NCBI GenBank assembly: GCA_946885425.1
Contig: CAMPGJ010000009.1
Location: forward strand, 1-16,643
DNA from: an uncultured bacterium
GTDB taxonomy: Bacteria; Patescibacteria; Microgenomatia; Levybacterales; UBA12049
Direction: 5' to 3'
DNA: 16,643 bases
In this document: in pieces, positions 1-6,046 of the stretch
How positions within the stretch are numbered: the stretch's first letter is position 1
How the letters are laid out: each line of letters opens with the position of its first letter
The notes under the pieces: generated by a model
The model's database searches: none
What the model saw: the letters and a program-made list of their open reading frames with translations, nothing else
What the model was told of the DNA's origin: nothing
Position numbers and translations under genes: made by a program

Positions 1-40
1 ATTTAGGATTTGATGCTTTGAATTTGAGATTTAGACGAGT

Positions 41-1555
41 TTATCCCATACTTTTTCTCAAAAGCGCCGCCTCAGTTATAAGCTCGGTAAGTGACTGCTT
101 CTTTTCAAGCTTTTCATATATCTGCTCAACCAATACATGATGTGCTTTTTCCTCTTTTGTCACAGGCTTTAACTTTTTACCCAGATATTTTTCTATATAC
201 GTTACATCCTCCAGAATCCCCGCAAACCCAGGTGATTTTGCTGCTAACTTTTTCAGAACTTCTTTATTTACATATCTACCGGCTTGTTCTAAATCTTGTT
301 TCAGAAAAATATAATACTTTTCAACAAGCGTCAAATATCCTTTTTTCTCAGCTTCATGAATACCTCTTCCCGTCCCAATCATTTCCGGTGGAACACCCAG
401 AGAATACAATGCGGCTGTAAAACCAATTGCTCTTGGCAGCTTTACCTTACCGATACCTCTGGAATAACCAAATAAACCTACATGCTGAACACGTTCGCGT
501 CTTTTGGGTAATTGTCCTGCAACAATATTGACGACATCCGCTATGCCTTCAACAGATTCCTGATAATACTTTTCAAAAATTGTTACCGCTTCACGGATCT
601 TTTTTTCATCACTAGCTGGAACAGACACTGTTTTACCCTTTGGCAATATATCTTCTAAATCTTTTACAGCTTGGATCACATCTTTTTTGTCATAATCATA
701 CCGGAATGCACTTTGGAGCAGAACTGTCCTAACACCAGAATATTCCTCAGCAAATTTTTTAACACTCTTGGGTGACAAACCACCTCGGAATGGTAATGAT
801 GCAGTGCCCAAAATTGGAAAAAACTCAATATTTTTTTCTTTAGCAAATTTTTTATAGTGAGATAGTGCTACCTTAATTGCTAACACAGTTGGGACCAATC
901 CTGAGTTAAGCGCCGGATCTGAACGCGCCATATAAGGACGCATATACGCGGGGGTAAAACCAAATTTTTTCTCATGAATATTCAAATATTTTTCCAGTAT
1001 ATTACGAGAATTCATTATAGTCTCAACCTGCTCAAAAAGAGGAATAACATCAATATGTTTTAATGGTCCATTCTCCATCCGATAAAGCTTATGTTTTAAT
1101 TGTGCCATTTCAGCAAAAGCTTCCTGGATATCAATCATCTCCTCAGCACTCTCTGTCATTGGCAAAATTACTTCAAACAGGGATGGGCTATGAAGTCCAA
1201 CTTTCTCTGCCATCGCTGTCGCACTGAGGATTCCCATAAATGCCCTACCCAGACGGAATTCTGTTTCTGATGTTGGATTGGGCAAACGGAAAGTCAAAAA
1301 CACATCTTTTCCTAACGAATTCTCTTTGAAATAATCAAAATTGTACGCTAATAAGCGCTCCATCACAGATTCATCAACCAACTTGCCTTCCCAATCCCAT
1401 TTATACTCACCACTACCCAACTCAGAAAAAGATAAAAAGCATTCCTCTGCTTCATACTGCGTGCTGATAAAAGCTTTTTTATGCCAATACGGTACCCCTG
1501 CATGATCAGGGTGCTGAGAAACCATAGTTGCTGAAATTTTGCGTTTCATAATCAT
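41..1555 (-). CDS. ppcA: Archaeal-type phosphoenolpyruvate carboxylase
   Basis: Predicted to carboxylate phosphoenolpyruvate with bicarbonate to oxaloacetate in the cytosol. The protein is about 502-504 residues, the usual size of the short archaeal-type enzyme and much shorter than the roughly 900-residue bacterial/plant form. Family landmarks, counted from the MKRK start, are SQHPDH near residue 11, ARSDPALN at 208-215, TASLPFRGG at 249-257 and GVPPEMIGTGRG at 385-397. The frame stays open about 33 codons upstream, but those codons translate a tandem repeat (the DFRLDDL peptide), so the start is ATG at 1555 or 1549. A strong promoter places the RNA 5' end almost on the ATG at 1555. Divergent from the PKD-like protein gene. 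Family assignment is very secure; origin by transfer from archaea is known for the family and only inferred here. Confidence 0.95.
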   Translation of the reverse strand: MIMKRKISATMVSQHPDHAGVPYWHKKAFISTQYEAEECFLSFSELGSGEYKWDWEGKLVDESVMERLLAYNFDYFKENSLGKDVFLTFRLPNPTSETEFRLGRAFMGILSATAMAEKVGLHSPSLFEVILPMTESAEEMIDIQEAFAEMAQLKHKLYRMENGPLKHIDVIPLFEQVETIMNSRNILEKYLNIHEKKFGFTPAYMRPYMARSDPALNSGLVPTVLAIKVALSHYKKFAKEKNIEFFPILGTASLPFRGGLSPKSVKKFAEEYSGVRTVLLQSAFRYDYDKKDVIQAVKDLEDILPKGKTVSVPASDEKKIREAVTIFEKYYQESVEGIADVVNIVAGQLPKRRERVQHVGLFGYSRGIGKVKLPRAIGFTAALYSLGVPPEMIGTGRGIHEAEKKGYLTLVEKYYIFLKQDLEQAGRYVNKEVLKKLAAKSPGFAGILEDVTYIEKYLGKKLKPVTKEEKAHHVLVEQIYEKLEKKQSLTELITEAALLRKSMG

Positions 1556-1589
1556 CCCAGAGTATAGCACCTCCAGCCACACATAGCAA
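1556..1589 (-). promoter_or_regulatory. Promoter of the PEP carboxylase gene, leaderless type
   Basis: Read on the minus strand: -35 TTGCTA (1589-1584), a 17-bp spacer, and an extended -10 TGCTATACT (1569-1561). Only five bases, CTGGG, separate the -10 box from ATG at 1555, so transcription should begin at or next to the start codon. A GGAGGTG sequence lies inside the spacer and would not be transcribed. Confidence 0.6.
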
Positions 1590-1616
1590 TAAACCAGCTG
1601 ACGAAAGCAAATAAAA

Positions 1617-1722
1617 GTCATCAAGTCATCAAGTCGAAAGTCTTCAAGTCTCACTTCGTGACCTGGGGCCTGACTTGCCCGCGGGCAAACTTGATGACTT
1701 GATGACTTTATGACTTGATGAC
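1617..1722. repeat. Long inverted repeat of an 8-bp word (TTGATGAC)
   Basis: The left arm holds GTCATCAA twice in a row (1617-1632), then the variants GTCGAAAG and TCTTCAAG. The right arm (1691-1722) holds four exact 8-bp steps: TTGATGAC, TTGATGAC, TTTATGAC, TTGATGAC. The arms are reverse complements. Between them lie a small hairpin (TCAC-TTC-GTGA) and the perfect palindrome TGCCCGCGGGCA. It fills most of the divergent gap between the PEP carboxylase and PKD-like genes. Related words recur near 13234-13310 and 16587-16643. Confidence 0.85.
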
Positions 1723-1731
1723 TAATCGGTA

Positions 1732-1748
1732 TGTTATTATTAGAAGTA
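1732..1748 (+). promoter_or_regulatory. Extended -10 promoter of the PKD-like gene, leaderless type
   Basis: TGTTATTAT (1732-1740) is a TGn-extended -10 box. Seven bases later comes the ATG at 1748, the normal distance to a transcription start. There is no Shine-Dalgarno sequence. A -35 box at proper spacing is not clear. Confidence 0.5.
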
Positions 1749-2269
1749 TGAAAAGGCTGTTGTTTTTGCTAATTTTTGTGGCTGCTGTGAGCTTCCCAAC
1801 CATTGCACAAGGCCACATGCCCGGACAACCTTCTTTCTTTGTGATCAATGGAAAATATGCTGATTTTTATCCAGGAGCCCTTAATGCTATGCCTGATCCT
1901 GATGCCCCCCAGGATATAGGACCGGAAAAATATGAGGTAAACAAACCAATAAACTTTGAAATAGACTTTACTAAATTTCCTCAAGTAACACCTGAGCATA
2001 TAAAGAAGACAAAATTTAACTGGACATTTGGTGATGGAGAAATGGGAAGCGGCGGCAAAAATTCTCATGTTTATAAAAAAACTGGAAAATACGTACTGAA
2101 AATAATGGCAGACGATGGAACAACTCCAGTCCCTCAATTATTTGAATCAATAGAACTAGAAATCATCCCGAACAAGGATGAGGAAGCTAAGAAGCTATAT
2201 CTCGCAGGTGGCATAGGAATTATCATTGCCCTAGCAGTTTTTGGTATAATAAAGAGAGGAAGAAAATAG
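1748..2269 (+). CDS. Exported PKD-like domain protein with C-terminal membrane anchor
   Basis: A 173-residue protein of unknown specific role, predicted to sit on the outer face of the membrane. Residues 1-21 form a signal peptide (MKRLLFLL, hydrophobic, then TIAQG). Residues 90-123 match the core of a PKD/immunoglobulin-like domain: WTFGDG at 92-97, HVY at 107-109, then GKYVLKI...DD. Residues 151-168 are one transmembrane helix, followed by the basic tail KRGRK, so the domain should face outward. PKD domains usually mediate adhesion or protein-protein contact. ATG 1748 is chosen over an in-frame ATG at 1715 because the signal peptide and promoter fit it. The next gene downstream is also exported, but has its own promoter-like sequence. 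Confidence 0.8.
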   Translation: MKRLLFLLIFVAAVSFPTIAQGHMPGQPSFFVINGKYADFYPGALNAMPDPDAPQDIGPEKYEVNKPINFEIDFTKFPQVTPEHIKKTKFNWTFGDGEMGSGGKNSHVYKKTGKYVLKIMADDGTTPVPQLFESIELEIIPNKDEEAKKLYLAGGIGIIIALAVFGIIKRGRK

Positions 2270-2331
2270 ATATATGGTTGGATAGTTTTATGGTTAACCA
2301 TCTAGCCATTTTAGCCATATAACATTTAATT
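2270..2331 (+). promoter_or_regulatory. Word-type inverted repeat carrying the protease gene promoter
   Basis: The left half contains ATATGGTTGGATAG and TTATGGTT; the right half contains AACCATCTAGCCAT and TAGCCATAT, its approximate reverse complement, with TGGTTAACCA at the centre. Promoter-like boxes lie in the right half: TTAACC (2294-2299), an 18-bp spacer and TATAAC (2318-2323). The ATG follows eight bases later without a Shine-Dalgarno sequence. Confidence 0.45.
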
Positions 2332-3303
2332 ATGAAGCGCTACACTCCTTTACTCATTACAATATTCATAGTCTTCGCACTTTTTGGTATTGGATATGCT
2401 AATAAAACTGTATTGGCAAATGAAACTAACCGTGTCCTTCATTATTCTAAGTGTGACAAACCTGTAGCTTATAAAATCGGTAGAGTTGATACACGATTCA
2501 ATATCTCACAAGAAACTTTCACGAGTGACATAGCAGCAGCTGCAAATATTTGGAACACCGCAGCAGGTAAAAAAGTTATCGTTTATGATCCTGATGCTAC
2601 ATTAACTGTTAGCCTTGAATACGACCAACGGCAATCACTTAACACCCAAATAAACGAATTAGACAATGAACTAAAACAAAAAGATAATGAATTAAAACCT
2701 GAAATTGCTGATTACGAAGCAAGATCTGCTGCTTTCAAAAGACGTATGGCAGCGTTAAATGAGGAAATCAATAAATGGAATAGTCAGGGAGGTGCACCAC
2801 CAGAAGAATATAAGAAATTACAAGATGAACAAGCAGCTCTCAAACAAGAAGCAGATAACCTAAATTCATTAGGACAAAAACTCAACCAGACAGCAGATCA
2901 ATATAATGCTCAGGCAGACCAATTGAACCAAACAGTAGATACATACAATCAGGCCCTACAATACAGACCTGAAGAAGGGCTCTATGTTTCTGCAAATGGT
3001 CAGCAAAATATCTATATCTACTTCTATGTAACACAACAGGAAACTATCCACACATTAGCCCATGAGATGGGTCATGCTTTAGGACTGGATCATATCGATA
3101 ATCCTTCTGCCATTATGTTCTCACGCACGAACAGCATAACAGTGCCATCCCAAGATGACCTTGCAGCGCTTACTGAACTTTGCAAACAGAGAAGTGTGGT
3201 AGAACCGGTAAAGGACAGACTCTCAATTCTCCTTACCAGGGTAGAACAATCTCTCCAAATGCTCTGGGGAACCACACGGGGAGCAGTGAAAAGCTACTAC
3301 TAG
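2332..3303 (+). CDS. Exported matrixin-like zinc metalloprotease with coiled-coil insertion
   Basis: Predicted extracytoplasmic zinc endopeptidase of 323 residues. Residues 5-23 are a hydrophobic signal or anchor segment. The zinc site is HEMGHALGLDH, with H244, H248 and H254 as ligands and E245 as the catalytic base, followed by the Met-turn residue M262 in AIMF. This HExxHxxGxxH plus Met-turn layout is that of metzincins of the matrixin type. Residues 64-97 (IWNTAAG, VSLEYD) look like the N-terminal half of the catalytic domain. About residues 99-212 are highly charged and Gln/Asn-rich and should form a coiled coil that splits the domain before the zinc helix. No cysteine-switch propeptide is evident. 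Substrate unknown. Confidence 0.85.
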   Translation: MKRYTPLLITIFIVFALFGIGYANKTVLANETNRVLHYSKCDKPVAYKIGRVDTRFNISQETFTSDIAAAANIWNTAAGKKVIVYDPDATLTVSLEYDQRQSLNTQINELDNELKQKDNELKPEIADYEARSAAFKRRMAALNEEINKWNSQGGAPPEEYKKLQDEQAALKQEADNLNSLGQKLNQTADQYNAQADQLNQTVDTYNQALQYRPEEGLYVSANGQQNIYIYFYVTQQETIHTLAHEMGHALGLDHIDNPSAIMFSRTNSITVPSQDDLAALTELCKQRSVVEPVKDRLSILLTRVEQSLQMLWGTTRGAVKSYY

Positions 3304-3396
3304 GAGAGCCGCAGAACTAAGCAGATAAAAATGTAGTGGCGCGATTCATCGCGATTTAACAATATAAGCACCGTTTTTAGAATATTTAGACAGGAC
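3304..3396. repeat. Short gap with a CGCGAT palindrome between convergent genes
   Basis: The gap between the protease gene (+) and the GT4 gene (-) contains CGCGATTCATCGCG (3340-3353), an inverted repeat with a two-base centre. On the minus strand it is followed by CCACTACATTTTT, so it could end the GT4 transcript. The remainder is AT-rich and shows no gene. Confidence 0.4.
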
Positions 3397-5718
3397 TTAA
3401 ACGGCGGAGAACACAAGACCTTGTTGAGGAATTTTATGTTCTTGCTTCTCAGAACGATTAAGATCTGCAAAAACTACATCTTTCACATATGGGAATTGTC
3501 CATTTTTCGCTTCCCGTTGTTCACGAACTATCGAAGGTATCTGATCTTTCTTATTCATAACTGCAGCTAGACCGACAATATCACGAACATTAGCCAACGT
3601 AGTGTATTCCAGATTAACCATGGTCTTTGTATTTTCACTCATCTCCTCAAGCTTTGTTTTACCAGGAATCATTTCAGGATATTGTTGCTTCATCCAGCGC
3701 TCATGGAGCAATTTAAATTGAATATCAGCTATCGCCTCATGATCTTTCTGATCTTTAATCTTGATTCCTGTCTTTCCATCAACAATCTGTGGAGGCATCC
3801 CGCCCCTATCAGCTACTAAAACAGGAATATTCATTTGCAAAAGCTGAGTAATCTTATCCTCACAACCCTCTGCGTGAGAAAGCTGTTCACCCAGGACACA
3901 CATACGCTGTAAGACATTCATGTGGTGACCACTAAATTGGTTATAATCAAAACGGAATATCTTAATCTTATCCATAAGCGTTGGAATAGAGTCCTTCAGC
4001 TGCAGATGTTTATCTTTCACGAGGGAACGAATTTTTGCCTCAACCCATTCTCCATCAGGATCATCCGTAGCTCCAAATCCTGCGATAATCTGTCCGGGTA
4101 TCTCATCCAGAGGAACACCAGCCTTATGCATGCGATCGATACGTAAAACAGCAGCTTCCACAGCGCCTTCATGATTCTTGGCAGGATCATGGCGGGCAAA
4201 TTGCCCCACAAATCCAGCTTCTACATCCTTCTTTGTAATTGGCTTTTGCCCAGTCTCCTGCAAATAAACATTTATATCTTGAAGATAAGGCCTCCCCAGT
4301 TCATAGTTATCTTCTGGACTCCCTAATTTTCTTTCTAATTCACCAAGCTGATCAGCAGTAGCCACTTTATACATTGTTATATCTGCAATACGCGCATCAA
4401 CCTGTCCATCTGGCCCTTTTGGAAGAAAAGCATCTATCTCTTCATCACGTGAACGGTGCGAGATGAACGCGTCAATTTTACGTCCTGGACCTGTTAAATC
4501 TTTGATAACATGATCCGCAATTTTTTTAGCTTTTGGACCATCTGTGTACTGAATGTGAGAACGGAATATTTGAGAAGCTTCAGGATTTTCAGCGTGAATA
4601 TACTGATTGAGCACGGCCGGCTGCTGATCATCAAGGATGATCTTCAACTTCTTACCCTGTGGATTGTCTTTGGAATCCTGCAGTAAGTGCCTTAATTCCT
4701 GCAATTTATTCACATATTGGCTCTTTCCCCATGCTTGATAAAATCGGTCATCTAACTCATCATAATCTTCATGAGGCTTTGCCACTCCCTGAGCCAAATT
4801 GTGTCGTTTCTTCGTTAGTCTAAAAATATCGAGCTTGCCAGGCCTTTTAGGATCCTCATATCTTGCCATCAGTTCAGGATCCTTCAAGTCTACGCCAAAT
4901 TCCACAGCAATTTCAGGATCTACCTCTTTATCCAAGACATACCAACGGAAATCAATGGGATGCCCTTCTTCTCCCTTTTTAAGTTTTCTATTTTCATTTG
5001 CATTGTAACCCTTAATCCAGGCATCCATTGGGATATTCATCCCGGCAACACCACCAGCCTTAGCTGTTGTATTAATACGGACCACAATAGAATCATCAAG
5101 CTCCTTCGCGCTTTGATCAATTACAGTCATAGATTCCTGCCAAAATTTTTGAGGATATTGTCTTTCAGAAGCTTGAAGTGTTACTGTTTCCATTGCATGA
5201 ACACGTCGAGTTGTAGGATCAGGCTCTACCTTTTCACTCCCATAAAAATTAAATCTCTCACTAACTAACCGGGAAATTGCATACATGGGATCTTCTGTGC
5301 TCTTTTTCTCCTCAAGTCTATCTTTTACTTGACTTCTAGACATGAAAAGTGGGGCAATATCATGTTGATCAGCCAACACATCGATTGCTTCTGATTTCTG
5401 CTTATAGTCCTGATCAGGATCAGCATGCTCATCCTTAACAACCGCAGCAGCCACCAATTTTTTCACTCCTGCTTCTCTTGCCAATTTGCGCAAAGCGCCA
5501 GGCAACTCTTGCATTGATCCATTGTGTACACCTTTTGCCTTACCCACATGGTTAACCACTCCTATATTGAAGGATCCATCGTCGGCAAATTCAACAGTAG
5601 CGAATCCCCTGACAGGCCTCTTATAAAGCAATTCACGCTTCTCAGAAGTCTCTCTTGCGCCAGAAGCGGAGTCCTGTGTAGACCCTTCAAAAGAACGATT
5701 GGCAGTTTCTTTAAACAT
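3397..5718 (-). CDS. GT4-family glycosyltransferase, TreT / retaining trehalose phosphorylase-like
   Basis: A 773-residue cytosolic protein. The C-terminal two thirds match the GT-B, GT4 enzymes trehalose synthase (TreT) and retaining trehalose phosphorylase: INTTAKAGGVAGM (215-227; family STAxGGGVAEM), FRLTKKRHN (299-307), DDQQPA near 363-368, FISH (418-421), RHDPAK (509-514, phosphate-binding Arg and Lys five apart), ATDDPDGEW (550-558) and GGMPPQIVDGKTG (639-651). The first 210 residues are an extra region, and the total length is nearer fungal trehalose phosphorylases (about 730) than TreT (about 400). Oddity: the usual E-x7-E motif reads E617-x7-Q625. Start: ATG 5718 is preferred to GTG 5745, because a strong promoter puts transcription initiation downstream of that GTG. 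Exact donor and acceptor are unknown; activity could be altered. Confidence 0.75.
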   Translation of the reverse strand: MFKETANRSFEGSTQDSASGARETSEKRELLYKRPVRGFATVEFADDGSFNIGVVNHVGKAKGVHNGSMQELPGALRKLAREAGVKKLVAAAVVKDEHADPDQDYKQKSEAIDVLADQHDIAPLFMSRSQVKDRLEEKKSTEDPMYAISRLVSERFNFYGSEKVEPDPTTRRVHAMETVTLQASERQYPQKFWQESMTVIDQSAKELDDSIVVRINTTAKAGGVAGMNIPMDAWIKGYNANENRKLKKGEEGHPIDFRWYVLDKEVDPEIAVEFGVDLKDPELMARYEDPKRPGKLDIFRLTKKRHNLAQGVAKPHEDYDELDDRFYQAWGKSQYVNKLQELRHLLQDSKDNPQGKKLKIILDDQQPAVLNQYIHAENPEASQIFRSHIQYTDGPKAKKIADHVIKDLTGPGRKIDAFISHRSRDEEIDAFLPKGPDGQVDARIADITMYKVATADQLGELERKLGSPEDNYELGRPYLQDINVYLQETGQKPITKKDVEAGFVGQFARHDPAKNHEGAVEAAVLRIDRMHKAGVPLDEIPGQIIAGFGATDDPDGEWVEAKIRSLVKDKHLQLKDSIPTLMDKIKIFRFDYNQFSGHHMNVLQRMCVLGEQLSHAEGCEDKITQLLQMNIPVLVADRGGMPPQIVDGKTGIKIKDQKDHEAIADIQFKLLHERWMKQQYPEMIPGKTKLEEMSENTKTMVNLEYTTLANVRDIVGLAAVMNKKDQIPSIVREQREAKNGQFPYVKDVVFADLNRSEKQEHKIPQQGLVFSAV

Positions 5719-5725
5719 AAGTGTA

Positions 5726-5774
5726 TAGTCTGGGCAGACTAGCACATTGTAAGGGTTCTGTAATAATATATCAA
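5726..5774 (-). promoter_or_regulatory. Promoter with a palindromic operator-like site for the GT4 gene
   Basis: On the minus strand: -35 TTGATA (5774-5769), a 17-bp spacer and -10 TACAAT (5751-5746). Right after it lies TAGTCTGCCCAGACTA (5741-5726), two perfect 7-bp arms around a 2-bp centre, covering the expected transcription start. It could be a repressor operator or a 5'-leader hairpin. The leader before ATG 5718 would be about 20 nt with no Shine-Dalgarno. Confidence 0.55.
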
Positions 5775-5872
5775 CACCAAAAAAGCTGACGCATTTCTGA
5801 CAAAAAATCGAGTGTTTTTACCGATATTTTGGGCAAAACGGAAACCTCAGCTCGCCTAGATTACCACCCAAC

Positions 5873-5985
5873 CGTCATCGCGAGCGACGTAGAAGCGCGG
5901 CGATCTCGTCCACTTTTTATGGACTAGATTGCTTGCTCCTTCGCTAAAGCTACGGCGGCACACGGTCGCTTTGCTCGCAATGACG
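5873..5985. repeat. MITE-like inverted repeat ending in GTCATTGCGAG-type termini, copy 1
   Basis: Begins CGTCATCGCGAGCGA and ends TCGCTTTGCTCGCAATGACG, approximate reverse complements. Inner parts GCGATCT and AGATTGC also pair. A second motif, CCTTCGCTAAAGCTACGGCGG (about 5938-5958), sits in the right arm as if nested. It lies in the 300-bp divergent gap 5746-6046, which otherwise holds only the two flanking promoters and no gene. Confidence 0.8.
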
Positions 5986-6002
5986 CTAAATCTTGCAACT
6001 TT

Positions 6003-6032
6003 TTGGCAAATCCCTCATGATTAAAGTAGACT
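6003..6032 (+). promoter_or_regulatory. Possible promoter of the GT-C-like gene
   Basis: TTGGCA (6003-6008), an 18-bp spacer and TAGACT (6027-6032), 14 bases before ATG 6047. The -10 box matches the consensus at only four of six positions. No clear Shine-Dalgarno follows. Confidence 0.3.
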
Positions 6033-6046
6033 AACAGAGATAAATT

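Noticed and set aside
91..420. Open frame opposite the PEP carboxylase and similar antisense frames elsewhere
   Set aside because: They are shadows of strongly supported genes, with no start signals or family motifs.
1556..1654. N-terminal extension of the PEP carboxylase frame
   Set aside because: Its first codons translate the TTGATGAC repeat and the rest covers the promoter; family members begin near MKRK/SQHPD.
1748..3303. PKD protein and protease as one certain operon
   Set aside because: The 62-bp gap has its own promoter-like boxes and inverted repeat, so co-transcription cannot be claimed.
5719..5745. GTG start for the GT4 gene giving nine more residues
   Set aside because: The -10 box TACAAT directly abuts this GTG, so transcription should start downstream of it; ATG 5718 fits.
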